Below, piece after piece: positions 17,099 through 26,016 of a stretch of 64,000 bases of DNA; the first letter of the stretch is position 1, and every line of letters begins with the position of its first letter. The translations under genes were made by a program, and so were the position numbers. The DNA comes from Dorea sp. 5-2 (GTDB lineage Bacteria; Bacillota; Clostridia; Lachnospirales; Lachnospiraceae). The notes under the pieces were generated by a model that was given only the letters and a program-made list of their open reading frames with translations, did not search any database and was not told the DNA's origin. The DNA lies in NCBI RefSeq assembly GCF_000403455.2, contig NZ_KE159715.1, positions 400,719 to 464,718 on the forward strand, in the 5' to 3' direction.

Positions 17099-17572
17099 AT
17101 GAAAAAACTAACCTTTGATGATTTGAATATCATCCGTAACACAGTGGGGGTGGATAGCGTCACATTTTTCAATCGGGAAACGTTGGATTTTGAAGTATAT
17201 GAAGAAGGTGAGATTGAGGAAAGCAAGAAATTATTGCGGATTCCTTATGATTGCGAATTATACAATGAAAACGAAGTATTGGGAGAGTATATTGCTATCA
17301 ACAATATAGAGATTCCTTTAGAATTTGATTCTGCACGATGTTATTTTAGAGAGGCCGGACAAATTCATGATTTTCATTCATATTGTGACAAAGTATATAT
17401 GAAAAAATTAAATGAATGGTTTAAAGAAAATCAAATCGAAGTTGAAGTTGAAGAGGAATCAGAAGTTGAAGAGGAATCAGAAGTTGAAGAGGAATCAGAA
17501 TCCCAAAAGGAAACGGGGTGTGCAGAAGAATGCTCCGGTCTGAGCGGAAACTGTAATTCAAGTGAAAATTAA
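17099..17572 (+). CDS. Acidic hypothetical protein with EVEEES repeats
   Basis: I do not recognise this 157-residue protein. Residues 1-115 look like a folded alpha/beta domain with many acidic and aromatic residues (EVLGEYIAINNIEIPLEF). The tail holds three perfect tandem copies of an 18-base unit (17444-17497), giving the peptide EVEEES three times. It ends with Cys-containing residues (GCAEECSGLSGNC). AGAAGGAGAA lies before the ATG. A strong terminator follows, so it is its own unit, divergent from the mobilization genes. The strong negative charge would suit a DNA mimic or anti-restriction protein, but that is speculation. Confidence 0.7.
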   Translation: MKKLTFDDLNIIRNTVGVDSVTFFNRETLDFEVYEEGEIEESKKLLRIPYDCELYNENEVLGEYIAINNIEIPLEFDSARCYFREAGQIHDFHSYCDKVYMKKLNEWFKENQIEVEVEEESEVEEESEVEEESESQKETGCAEECSGLSGNCNSSEN

Positions 17573-17593
17573 TTAACTCAATATTCAAAATTT

Positions 17594-17627
17594 GAAAGAG
17601 AGTCGCAAATTTTTGCGACTCTCTTTC
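17594..17627 (+). terminator. Strong hairpin after the acidic protein gene
   Basis: A perfect palindrome with arms GAAAGAGAGTCGCAAA. Its own T-rich loop and flanks could stop transcription. Confidence 0.75.
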
Positions 17628-17826
17628 GCAATATGGTATGATATATGTGTAAAATAATGATTAATGTGTCAATTTTATTGTGCAGGAGAATTTTTCAAGT
17701 TAAAGGATGATAAAGTAAGTGAATTTGATGGCATATTATTCTTGTGGTAGGAATAAAAGCCAAAGCAGTAATGTTATGGATTTTATGGTGGGAGTATTCT
17801 GATATTTGGCAGGAGGATTTGAGATT

Positions 17827-17961
17827 ATGAAAAAACCAATGATGACAGAAGAGTTATTCTATAAGATTAAGGATATCTTGAAAGAGAAGGGGAAACTGCC
17901 AGATATTCTGGACTATGGCATTGCGACAGGAGAGAGGATAGACGGTTTTGAGGATCTATAA
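17827..17961 (+). CDS. Small hypothetical protein (44 aa)
   Basis: The short frame reads MKKPMMTEELFYKIKDILKE, then KGKLPDILDYGIATGERIDG and ends FEDL. GGCAGGAGG lies about 8 bases before the ATG, a strong site that supports translation. The product is a charged helix with no recognised domain. It could be an intact small protein or the start of a decayed larger gene of the kind found near LPD-domain proteins. Confidence 0.55.
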   Translation: MKKPMMTEELFYKIKDILKEKGKLPDILDYGIATGERIDGFEDL

Positions 17962-18254
17962 GTCATATACTTCTTGATATCCTTCCGGGTTTTCTGAGGG
18001 TAGATTCAGTATGTTTGCCTCATACCATAATAAACCAAGGCTTGCAAAAGAGAGTGATTTTAATTGTATATTATTATGATGATACTTGTAAAAGTGCCAG
18101 TAGTGTTCTGTGTTTTTAGGCGAAATGTCAAAAGAGATCCGACAAAGAAGGGACTCTGATCACATTGCTGTATCAGGAATATTGTCTGTTGAAGATTTCA
18201 GAACAAAAAGTAATGGAAGTGTTTGGTAAGAAGATGGAAGGAGGGAGAAAATCT

Positions 18255-18419
18255 GTGGGGAAGAAAAGAATGGCTATCTGTGAATTCTGTAGGAATCTGA
18301 TAGCAGTTGGAGAAGGTGATTTCATTTGCTGTGAATGTGAAGAGCCTGTAGTAGTAATCAGCAGTTACAGCTCAACCAAAGATTATTTAAAATGTAGTGG
18401 CCGCAAATTCGAAAACTAG
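18255..18419 (+). CDS. Small Cys-rich (zinc-ribbon-like) protein
   Basis: A 54-residue product starts at a GTG at 18255, preceded by GGAAGGAGGG. It holds CEFC and CCEC pairs about 17 residues apart, which would make one treble-clef or ribbon zinc site, plus one later Cys. The open frame extends upstream to an ATG at 18165, but the ribosome site favours 18255. Function is unknown. Similar small zinc proteins are common in Firmicute mobile elements. Confidence 0.55.
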   Translation: MGKKRMAICEFCRNLIAVGEGDFICCECEEPVVVISSYSSTKDYLKCSGRKFEN

Positions 18420-18500
18420 AAGTGCAGAAATGTATATGAAAGATAGCTGACATAAAGTGAATGAAATTTGTATTTTATTCTGATAGTTTTTAACCCTTAA

Positions 18501-18529
18501 TTGAAACCCCAAATGAAGTGTGGTAGTAT
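18501..18529 (+). promoter_or_regulatory. Promoter for the Rpn-family gene
   Basis: TTGAAA at 18501 and TAGTAT at 18524 with a 17-base spacer, 30 bases before the start codon. Confidence 0.55.
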
Positions 18530-18558
18530 AAAGATAAAGGAAAGGCAGGTGCGGGACA

Positions 18559-19413
18559 ATGGAGAAGGAGAACCGTGAGCATAAGGACAGCGTTTTCGTT
18601 GATCTCTTTTATCAGGATGAAACGGCAAAGAAGAATCTGCTGAGTTTATATAATGCATTGCATGACACGGAGTATGAGGATGAGAATCTGGTACGGAAGG
18701 TGAAGATTGATGATGTTTTATATAAGAACTTCAAGAATGACATTTCCTTTGAGGTGAATGGGCAGGTGCTTGTCTTTGGGGAGCATCAAAGCACTGTAAA
18801 TATGAACATGTGTCTGCGGTGTTTGATGTATGTGGGAAGGGCATATGAGCAGTTGGTAGATAGTAAAGCGCGCTACAGGACGACATTGGTGAAGATACCA
18901 ACTCCAGAGTTTTATACATTTTATAATGGAAAGAAGGAACAGCCGTTAGAACGGGTATTATCTTTGTCAGACGCATTTATGAATCCGGCAGGAGAAAATT
19001 CAGTAGAGCTAAAGGTGAAGGTGATCAATATTAATTCGGATAAGGCGCATGAGCTTCTGGGAAAATGCGGGATACTAAAGGAATACAGCCAGTTTATCAG
19101 TACGGTAAGAAAGTATTCGGATGAAGAAAGCGCCATTAAAAAGGCGATCAGGGAATGTATGGAGCGGGGAATACTGTCAGATTATTTGAAGCGGAAGGGA
19201 AGCGAGGTGGAGAATATGTTGATTGCAGAGTATAGCTATGAGGAAGATATACAGGTGAAGCAGGAAGAAGCAATGCAGCAAGGAATGATTTTATCGGGAG
19301 AGATTTTTCGGAAAGTAAAAGAGAATCCCAAGTTGACCAATAGACAGATTTCTGAGGAAGTCGGCTGTAGCGAGTCGGATGTTAGAAATGTGAAGAAGAT
19401 ATTTGGTATATAG
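18559..19413 (+). CDS. Rpn family PD-(D/E)XK nuclease (putative transposase family)
   Basis: This 284-residue protein resembles the Rpn/YhgA recombination-promoting nuclease family. It opens with KDSVFVDLFYQDETAKKNLL and contains the core NDISFEVNGQVLVFGEHQSTV, where Asp and Glu-His-Gln occupy the PD-(D/E)XK positions. It ends with a helix-turn-helix-like segment (LTNRQISEEVGCSESDVRNV). Start is supported by GGAAAGGCAGG and an upstream promoter. A repeat-type terminator follows at 19429. A second, more diverged relative lies outside the element at 48839. Family members promote RecA-independent recombination in E. coli; activity here is inferred. Confidence 0.8.
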   Translation: MEKENREHKDSVFVDLFYQDETAKKNLLSLYNALHDTEYEDENLVRKVKIDDVLYKNFKNDISFEVNGQVLVFGEHQSTVNMNMCLRCLMYVGRAYEQLVDSKARYRTTLVKIPTPEFYTFYNGKKEQPLERVLSLSDAFMNPAGENSVELKVKVININSDKAHELLGKCGILKEYSQFISTVRKYSDEESAIKKAIRECMERGILSDYLKRKGSEVENMLIAEYSYEEDIQVKQEEAMQQGMILSGEIFRKVKENPKLTNRQISEEVGCSESDVRNVKKIFGI

Positions 19414-19428
19414 TTTTATATTTATTTT

Positions 19429-19463
19429 AACGCTATCGGAGTAAGTCTGGTAGCGTTTTTTTA
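19429..19463 (+). terminator. Terminator repeat, copy 1
   Basis: AACGCTATC and GGTAGCGTT arms around GGAGTAAGTCT, followed by a T run. A homologous copy with compensating base changes occurs at 41072-41100. Confidence 0.75.
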
Positions 19464-19534
19464 TGTGCAGATTTGTCTAAAAAATACAAATGGAACAATT
19501 TATCAGAAATAGATCAAGGATGGTGAGGAACGGT

Positions 19535-20350
19535 ATGAAGACGGTCAGTTTATTAAATTTAAAGGGCGGAGTTGGGAAAAGTTTTACTTCGGTAAATATG
19601 GCTTATGAATTGTGGCGCAGGGGCAACCGGGTATTATTGTGGGATAATGACAAGCAGGGAAATCTGAGCAAGGCGTTTGCACGGTATGAGGCAGAGCAGA
19701 CCGCGCCTGCAGCAAAGATACTCAGTGGCGAATGGCAGGATCCGGAGGAATTGATACAGGCGACAGATTATGAAGGGATAGATATTATCACGGCGAATCT
19801 GTCATTGTTTGGCGCAGCCTGGAAGTTGGTGAAAGAGGGAGGGGCTGACATGACGGAGAGATACCGGAGATTCCTAAGAGCCGGTATCAGCAATCAGACA
19901 GAAGACAGCATTTGTGAAAGATATGATTACTGTATCATAGACAATCCACCGGATATCGGGATCAACGTGGTCAATGCCCTTGTGGTTACGGAGGAAATCA
20001 TTGTCCCTGTGAAGATTGATGAAAATGCGTTGGAGGGACTGGATATTGTGGCAGGGCAGATTGAGGATGCAAAAGCCTTGAATCCGTCTTTGGAATTAAA
20101 AGGCGTACTGATTACGATCTACCAGAATACGGACGGGGAAGCGGCAGGCTTAGAATGGCTCAGGCAGGAATGGGACGATGCACAGAGCAGCCATTACAGG
20201 CAATATAAGGTCCTGGGCAGGATACGCTATTCTGCAAAGGTAGCAGAAAATTCTTTTGTAAAGAAGCCGATCTATGAATACAGCCCATGCTGCGGGGCGG
20301 CGCAGGATTATAAGCATTTTGTAACCCGTTATACAGGCATAGGGAGATAA
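19535..20350 (+). CDS. parA: ParA family ATPase, copy 1 (intact)
   Basis: This 271-residue Walker-type partition ATPase has the deviant Walker A LLNLKGGVGKSFTSVNMA, switch region LLWDNDKQGNLSKAF and Walker B YDYCIIDNPPDIG, all intact. It would pair with ParB to segregate or maintain DNA, here perhaps the excised element. I start at the ATG at 19535 (MKTVSLLN), in line with the second copy. The frame opens further upstream at 19490. The parB start lies 6 bases after the stop, but that parB copy is broken. The second ParA (25517) lacks about 107 residues including Walker B. Confidence 0.9.
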   Translation: MKTVSLLNLKGGVGKSFTSVNMAYELWRRGNRVLLWDNDKQGNLSKAFARYEAEQTAPAAKILSGEWQDPEELIQATDYEGIDIITANLSLFGAAWKLVKEGGADMTERYRRFLRAGISNQTEDSICERYDYCIIDNPPDIGINVVNALVVTEEIIVPVKIDENALEGLDIVAGQIEDAKALNPSLELKGVLITIYQNTDGEAAGLEWLRQEWDDAQSSHYRQYKVLGRIRYSAKVAENSFVKKPIYEYSPCCGAAQDYKHFVTRYTGIGR

Positions 20351-20355
20351 GGCGG

Positions 20356-21142
20356 ATGGCGAAATTTGGAATTAACGAGTTGATAGATATTAAGAAAAGG
20401 GAGTCCAAGGAGGGGGTAGTAGAGAAGTACAAGGAGATATGGCTGGATCCCAGGGAGGTGAAACCTTCGGAGAGTAATTTTTATTCGCAGGAAAATATAG
20501 AAGAACTTGCAGACAGTTTCCTTGCGGTGGGACAGCAGCAGCCGACAGTCTTAGCAAGGGTGGACGGGGAGTTCCGGATCGTGAGTGGGCACAGGCGAAA
20601 CCTTGCGAATATCAGGAATCTGGAGCGGGGGGCATGAAGAATATAGGAAGATACGTTATTTATATAAAGATATGACACTAGCAATGCTAGAATTATTCCT
20701 GCTGATGGGAAATGCGTATAACAGGGAGCTTACGGCATGGGAGAAAACTGAGCAGGTGCAGAAGCTCAAAGAAGCACTGAGAAGGGCGCGTGATGAAGAG
20801 GGACTGGAGATACCGGGGAAGTTAAGGGATGTGGTAGTGGATATCATGAACGAAAGCAGTTTCGGTATAGCAAGGATGTACCATATCCATATCCATAACC
20901 ATGCTGAACTGGAGATCAAGGAAGAATTCAGAAAAGGAAACCTGGATCTTTGTGTTGCATATGAGGAGGCAAAACTGCCAGTTGGGGAGCAAAAAGAAGT
21001 TCCTTATGAGAGGGAAGAGATAGGAAGTCTTGAGAAGGTTGCTTCATTTGCAAAAAAGATCTTGGCGAGGGCAGACAGGGAATATCTGCTGGTCATATCA
21101 ATAGATTCAGCAAATAAACCGACAGCAGTTGATAGCGTATAG
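20356..21142 (+). pseudogene. ParB copy 1, frameshifted and fused to a RadC stub
   Basis: The first 92 codons match intact ParB at 26017 almost base for base. At 20628-20636 a run of six G (five would keep frame) adds one base and ends the frame (NLERGA, stop). The ParB sequence continues in the +1 frame (EEYRKIRYLYKDM and onward) to about GEQK. There it switches to sequence matching RadC residues about 18-65 (VPYEREEIG, KVASFAKKILARADREYLL) and stops at 21142. The ParB C-terminus, the sigma-like gene and the LPD28-like gene found between parB and radC in copy 2 have been deleted here. The poly-G change alone could be a sequencing error; the fusion cannot. Confidence 0.85.
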
Positions 21143-21185
21143 GTCTATTCTCCCATTACTTTTAGATTATTTAAGAATAAATATA

Positions 21186-21214
21186 TTTACATAATACAAA
21201 AGTATTGCTAAAAT
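21186..21214 (+). promoter_or_regulatory. Promoter with central operator, copy 1
   Basis: TTTACA at 21186 and TAAAAT at 21209, 17 bases apart. The spacer holds AATAC-AAAA-GTATT. It matches the promoter/operator at 29289 next to the XRE repressor gene, but no repressor gene is left here. Confidence 0.65.
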
Positions 21215-22133
21215 GGAATGCAAGGAACGAACTAGCAGATGAATATTTTTTGAAAAATAAATTAGAATGACATAATATGCCATCCCAAAAGATTAAAATG
21301 TAATTGTATGTAAAAGTGCCAAGAGAGATGATGAGATTAAAAATTGGCTGGTTATTAAGTAAAGCAGATATAAGAAATGTTGGTATTTGTGCAGCAGAAT
21401 GAGTTTTCGAAACAATAATAAAGGAAGTACATGGAAATTGTCAGAAATGTATCAGAATGAGGGAGAAGGTGGGCGGATTATAGATTCTAAAAAGTTTATT
21501 CAAAATCTGTATCTGAATTTAGTAGAAAATTAGATGATACAGATAAAATCAAATGGAAATGAAAGCAGAGGGATGACAATGAATATGGGGGGATAGAGAC
21601 AAAGTCTTTCAGATAGCGGCGTCGGGAGAAGAAAAAGGAGTTGTAAGGGGATTTCGGCTTGCTTTTCAATCGTTTTTAGAATGTATCAGAGAGTAAAAAG
21701 CTATGAAAAGACAGTTTTATGAAAGGCATGGTGAGGATAGATGTACGGGACATGATGTGTACCGTACATTTTATGAAGTCTTAAAAAATTCAATGAGAGC
21801 AGTCTGTTGAGTTTCTCTAAGCCGTCCGGCTTTCATTATAAGTTCTTTTTGCTGTGACGTCAGGGAGAAATTTTCCGTTTCTGTAGGGAAGAACTGTGAA
21901 AGAGAGATGCCGAATGCAGAGCATATTTTTCAAGGAAGGGGATGGAAGGAACCATATTCTTCCGATGCCATGAAGAAATAGTTGACTGGGTTAATCTGGA
22001 TTTTTCAGCTAGCTAATGTTCTGTAATTGCAATATTCGTATAATTTTTCTTCAAAATCTAATAGCATGATTTGGAATGATAAAGAAGGAACGGAAAACGG
22101 ATTTTATTTACAAATTAGAAAGAAGGATTCAAA
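21215..22133. other. Gene-poor decayed region
   Basis: No convincing gene is visible in about 920 bases. It lies after the decayed parB/radC copy and its operator, where copy 2 has a surface protein gene. It contains an 8-bp inverted repeat ATGTACGG/CCGTACAT (21741-21748 and 21762-21769) and a small AAGCCG/CGGCTT hairpin (21819-21832). I read it as deleted and eroded sequence ahead of the SPFH operon. Confidence 0.5.
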
Positions 22134-23288
22134 ATGAAGGTATTTGATATTATAAAATATGAAGGAGAAAACAATACACTTGTTTGGAAATTTCCGGGAG
22201 AAGATTTTAACACGTTATCTCAGCTTGTAGTTCACGAGACTCAGGAAGCAGTTTTTTTTAAAGATGGAGTAGCGTTGGATTTATTTAAAGCAGGAAGATA
22301 TACATTGCATTCACAAAATATACCTTTGATAAGAAGAATAGTAAATCTTCCATTTGGCGGAGAGTCGCCTTTCCATTGTAAGGTATATTTTGTTAATAAG
22401 GTGGTTTCAATGGATGTAAAATGGAAAACAGAATCACCTATATCAATTCAGGATCCTATATATAAGATTATCCTTCCGATTTGTTCAGAAGGGCAGTTTG
22501 CAGTGCGGGTGGAAGATAGTAGGAAATTTTTGCTTGAGTTAGTAGGAACGATAAAACAGTTTAATCAAGACAATTTAATATCATATTTCCGTGGCATTTT
22601 AATGATGAATATTAAGGACTATATCGTTCAACAGTTTACTAATCATAAAATATCTTTTTTGGAGATACAAGGTAATCTAAAAGTAATATCAGAAGGAATT
22701 GCGTTAAGTATTGCTAAAGAATTTGAAAATTACGGTTTGAAATTAGTGAATTTTAATATAGTAGATATTACTCCCTCAGAAAAAGACTCTTCTTATATAA
22801 GATTAAAACAGGTTCTGGAGAAAAAAGCAGAAATGCAAGTTTTGGGATATAATTACCAGCAGGAAAGGACATATGACATTTTGGATTCGGCTGCAGCCAA
22901 TGAAGGTACATCTTCTGAAATTATGGGCGCTGGATTAGGGCTTGGAATGGGAATGAATATCGGAAATACCATTGGAGCTTTGATGGGAAATGTTTCATCT
23001 GATATTAAATCGACAAATACAAAAGAGGAAGTATTAGGTAATAGTGAAACACTAGTATGTGCTAAATGTCATAATACTCTGCCTAAAGATGCTAAATTTT
23101 GTATTCTATGTGGAGCTAGGGTAGAAGATGATGATATTATAGAATGTCCATATTGTAAATCCAGAATTCCTAAAGGAAAATTTTGTATGTCTTGTGGAAA
23201 GTTGTTAGAAGAAGTTTGCCCGAATTGTGGAGAAACAAGAAATGAAGGTGCAAAATTCTGTATGTCTTGTGGAACAAAATTTGAGTAA
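22134..23288 (+). CDS. SPFH-domain protein with C-terminal zinc ribbons (YdjI-like)
   Basis: This 384-residue protein has an SPFH (band 7-like) domain of the YdjI/'virion core protein' type in residues about 1-240 (KVFDIIKYEGENNTLVWKFP, EAVFFKDGVALDLFKAGRYTL). A Gly-rich stretch follows (MGAGLGLGMGMNIGN), then three zinc ribbons (CAKCHNTLPKDAKFCILCG, CPYCKSRIPKGKFCMSCG, CPNCGETRNEGAKFCMSCG). In Bacillus subtilis YdjI works with YdjG/YdjH to bring PspA to the membrane during envelope stress. It is followed by a zinc-ribbon coiled-coil gene and a DUF975 membrane gene, so a membrane-stress module is plausible. That it is element cargo is unusual. Confidence 0.82.
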   Translation: MKVFDIIKYEGENNTLVWKFPGEDFNTLSQLVVHETQEAVFFKDGVALDLFKAGRYTLHSQNIPLIRRIVNLPFGGESPFHCKVYFVNKVVSMDVKWKTESPISIQDPIYKIILPICSEGQFAVRVEDSRKFLLELVGTIKQFNQDNLISYFRGILMMNIKDYIVQQFTNHKISFLEIQGNLKVISEGIALSIAKEFENYGLKLVNFNIVDITPSEKDSSYIRLKQVLEKKAEMQVLGYNYQQERTYDILDSAAANEGTSSEIMGAGLGLGMGMNIGNTIGALMGNVSSDIKSTNTKEEVLGNSETLVCAKCHNTLPKDAKFCILCGARVEDDDIIECPYCKSRIPKGKFCMSCGKLLEEVCPNCGETRNEGAKFCMSCGTKFE

Positions 23289-23301
23289 GAGGAGTGCAGA
23301 A

Positions 23302-24423
23302 ATGGAATTAAAAGACGTAGTGTGTCCTGAATGTGGTAGAAATATAAAAATTGATGTTGAAAAAGAATGTAATTTTTGTTTTCAATGTGGATATAAAATA
23401 ATTACGAAAAGATGTATAGATAGTGCGCCTTTAGATAAAATAGATTTAGAAGAAAAATTAGAGGAAGTGTCCTTCTATTATCAAATAAGCAAACAAAGAA
23501 AAGAAGCTTTGAATAGAGAAAAGAACCCTGCTTTTTATTTAAAAGGTCAGGATTTGTTATTGGATTTATCAAATATGTTTGAAAATGATTATAGGATTTG
23601 GTGGGAACTTTCTAAGCCTTTAGATTATTTATATGCGGAAGAAGTAAATGATATAAACAGGATCTACTATTTCAATGAGAAATATTTTGATAAAGCTCTA
23701 GATTTAGCAAATATAAAAGAAAAAAAAGAACTGATTTTAAAATATGAAGAATATGAACAAAAAAAAATAGAGATAGAAAAGAAATATAATGAAACGTTAA
23801 AAAAAGAACGTAAAAGAAAAGAAGAGCAAGAAGCGGCAGAAAGAAAGAAAAGAGAGGAGCAAGAGGCAGCAGAGAAAAGAAGAATAGAGGAGGAAAAATG
23901 GAGATGTGAGGAGAAGGAAAGACGGAGACGTGAAGAAGAAGAAAATTTACGAAAGTTAGAAGAGGAAAAGAAGCAAAAAAGAGAGCAGGAGATAGCTAGA
24001 CAACTTGAAGAAGATAATAGATGGCTTTATCAGAAAATACTAGAAAATAATTATAGTATGCTTGATGATACATATTTTAAATTTGAAACAGTAGGCAAAA
24101 AGGAATATATAGGGATATTTAAGAAGATATCAAACTTTTTATATTTAATGTCATTTTCTTTTGATAAATCGAAAAGAACTCTGTATCGGGAGCAGTCGAT
24201 AGTTGTTCAGGTTGGAGAACAACGACAGATTATAAAGCTTGATAGAAAGCCAATAAAAGTTAAACAGAGTTTGTCTGTTGAAAGTATATTGATTATTTCT
24301 AGTGATGGAAAAGGAGGTTTAACAATAGGAGGGCAAGAATTACGTAAAGATATAGAATATGTTATGAATGTGATAAGAAGTGCAAAAAAACCATTAGTTT
24401 CTATAGATAAAATTTTCAATTGA
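23302..24423 (+). CDS. Zinc-ribbon / coiled-coil protein of unknown function
   Basis: This 373-residue protein has an N-terminal zinc ribbon (CPECG, then CNFCFQCG, residues about 8-37). A long charged coiled coil (about 150-245, runs of Glu/Lys/Arg) separates it from a C-terminal globular domain (about 250-373; FETVGKKEYIGIFKKISNF) that I do not recognise. I use the ATG at 23302 with GAGGAG upstream; the frame opens earlier at 23227 inside the previous gene. It starts 13 bases after the SPFH gene and probably works with it. The zinc ribbon resembles the SPFH partner's ribbons. Confidence 0.72.
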   Translation: MELKDVVCPECGRNIKIDVEKECNFCFQCGYKIITKRCIDSAPLDKIDLEEKLEEVSFYYQISKQRKEALNREKNPAFYLKGQDLLLDLSNMFENDYRIWWELSKPLDYLYAEEVNDINRIYYFNEKYFDKALDLANIKEKKELILKYEEYEQKKIEIEKKYNETLKKERKRKEEQEAAERKKREEQEAAEKRRIEEEKWRCEEKERRRREEEENLRKLEEEKKQKREQEIARQLEEDNRWLYQKILENNYSMLDDTYFKFETVGKKEYIGIFKKISNFLYLMSFSFDKSKRTLYREQSIVVQVGEQRQIIKLDRKPIKVKQSLSVESILIISSDGKGGLTIGGQELRKDIEYVMNVIRSAKKPLVSIDKIFN

Positions 24424-24474
24424 TATATACGGATAGAAAATATTATGTTGAAGAGATAGAGGAGGAGAAGAAAA

Positions 24475-25104
24475 TTGGATTTTGATTTGTTGTCTATGAA
24501 AAGAAGAACGAAAGAAATTATGAAGGGGGCAGGTTTGAATATTTGGTTGGTGTCACTTACTATTACTATATTGGGAGTAATATCTTTAATTTATGAAATT
24601 AGGATATGGAATTTGACAGCTAAATATTTTCTTGGATTTTTTTTAGTAAGAACATTAATCATTGAAATCTTCAATTTAGGGTATATAAAATGTATGTTAA
24701 AGATATCAAATGAAGAAAATGGGCAGTTTGTAGAAATATTTTACGGATTTTATAACAATTTATTTAAAAATCTGGTTGTTATAATATTAAAGCAAATTAT
24801 TTTGTGGGTGGGATTCGTTTTGTTATATATTCCAGGAATAATCGCCTTTTATAAATTGCGGTTTTTGTATTATGAATTAATGAGCAGTGATAAATCGATA
24901 GGTGCATGTTTTAAAGAAAGTTGGAATTTAATGAGAGGTCATTGTGTGGAATTATTTAAAATAGATTTATCATTTGTGGGGTGGTATGTCTTAAATGTTT
25001 TCACATTAGGAATTGCCTCTATTTATGTAAAGCCTTTAACAACTATTACATATGCGGAATATTATGATTATTTGAAAGGAAAGAAAGAATTATTTATTAA
25101 TTAA
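24475..25104 (+). CDS. DUF975 family membrane protein
   Basis: This 209-residue integral membrane protein has about five hydrophobic spans (NIWLVSLTITILGVISLIY, YFLGFFLVRTLIIEIFNLGY, LVVIILKQIILWVGFVLLY and others). It also has the DUF975 motif LRFLYYELMSSDKSIGACFKESWNLMRGH, written here in parts: YYELMSSD and SWNLMRGH. It appears to start at a TTG at 24475, preceded by GAGGAGG; an ATG at 24496 is the alternative. It closes the SPFH operon. Function of DUF975 is unknown. Confidence 0.78.
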   Translation: MDFDLLSMKRRTKEIMKGAGLNIWLVSLTITILGVISLIYEIRIWNLTAKYFLGFFLVRTLIIEIFNLGYIKCMLKISNEENGQFVEIFYGFYNNLFKNLVVIILKQIILWVGFVLLYIPGIIAFYKLRFLYYELMSSDKSIGACFKESWNLMRGHCVELFKIDLSFVGWYVLNVFTLGIASIYVKPLTTITYAEYYDYLKGKKELFIN

Positions 25105-25156
25105 GAATCAAAAAAATAATATAGTAAGATAGGCAATATCAAATATTTAACATTTT

Positions 25157-25185
25157 TAGTGTCATGTACAAATTACATGACACTA
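25157..25185. terminator. Hairpin after the SPFH operon
   Basis: TAGTGTCATGTA and its exact complement (12 bp) around a 5-base loop, 53 bases after the DUF975 stop. The flanking T run is weak. Confidence 0.65.
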
Positions 25186-25344
25186 TTTAAGTTTTATAGG
25201 AAGTTATGATTTCTGTTTTATTTATGCTTGATTATACTTTCGTTTCTGAAAGAAGATTTGTTTTAAAGTTCGAAATGATCAGATAAAGACGGCGTAAAGA
25301 TAAAGATTTCAATAATATATTATATTTATGAAATAGGTAACATT

Positions 25345-25373
25345 GGCAGGAGAGATTCTTTCCTGCTATTTTG
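25345..25373 (+). terminator. GGCAGGA-type terminator, copy A
   Basis: GGCAGGA and TCCTGCT arms followed by ATTTTGTTG. Related hairpins occur at 31272 and 34605. Confidence 0.6.
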
Positions 25374-25516
25374 TTGTCCGAGTATCTAGAAGGAACTGCC
25401 GGAGGTAGGTCTTGTAGGTGTATGGAAGGAAGGCATATTTGAGAAATCTTTATCACCATTAAAAAGTGTGAAGAGCAATTGGTGAGATCGTGGTTAAGTT
25501 TCAGAAGAAGAAATAG

Positions 25517-26011
25517 ATGAAGACTATCAGTTTACTTAATTTAAAGGGTGGAGTAGCCAAAAGTTTTTCAGTGGTGAACATGGGATATGAGTTATGGTGT
25601 AGAGGATTCAGAGTCCTTCTGCTAGATAACGACAAACAGGGAAATCTGAGCAAGGTATTCGGAAGATATGATGCAGAGCAGACAGCGCCGGTTAGGAAAT
25701 TGCTGAATGGAGATTGGATAAGTCTGGAAGAATTGATTCAGCCGATTGACTATGACGAGATTGACATTATCACTTCGAATATGTTTCTGTTCGGGGCATC
25801 ATGGAAGATGATGAAATGGCTTCGCCGGGAGTGGAATAATGTGGACAGCAAGAATTACATAAAATATGATATCCTTGGAGCGATAAGATATTTCGGAAAG
25901 GCAGTTGAAAATTCATTTGTCAGGAAACTGATCTATGTGCATAGCCCATGCTATGCAGCGGCACAGGATTATAAAAGATTTGTAAGTAAATATACAGGCA
26001 TAGGGAGATAA
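25517..26011 (+). pseudogene. ParA copy 2, internally deleted
   Basis: This in-frame 164-residue ParA relative aligns with copy 1 (271 residues) at both ends. About 107 codons are missing between FGASWKMMK and WLRREW, including the Walker B region. Its P-loop reads KGGVAKS where ParA has KGGVGKS. Both changes should abolish ATP use. The frame is open, so a truncated protein may be made; it could still bind ParB through the ends. It lies 6 bases before intact parB and shares the same C-terminal motif (AAQDYKRFVSKYTGIGR). Confidence 0.78.
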
Positions 26012-26016
26012 TGTAG

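Noticed and set aside
20580..20640. Programmed frameshift in parB copy 1
   Set aside because: The poly-G run has no stimulating structure that I can see, and the downstream fusion to RadC shows the copy is already a deletion product.
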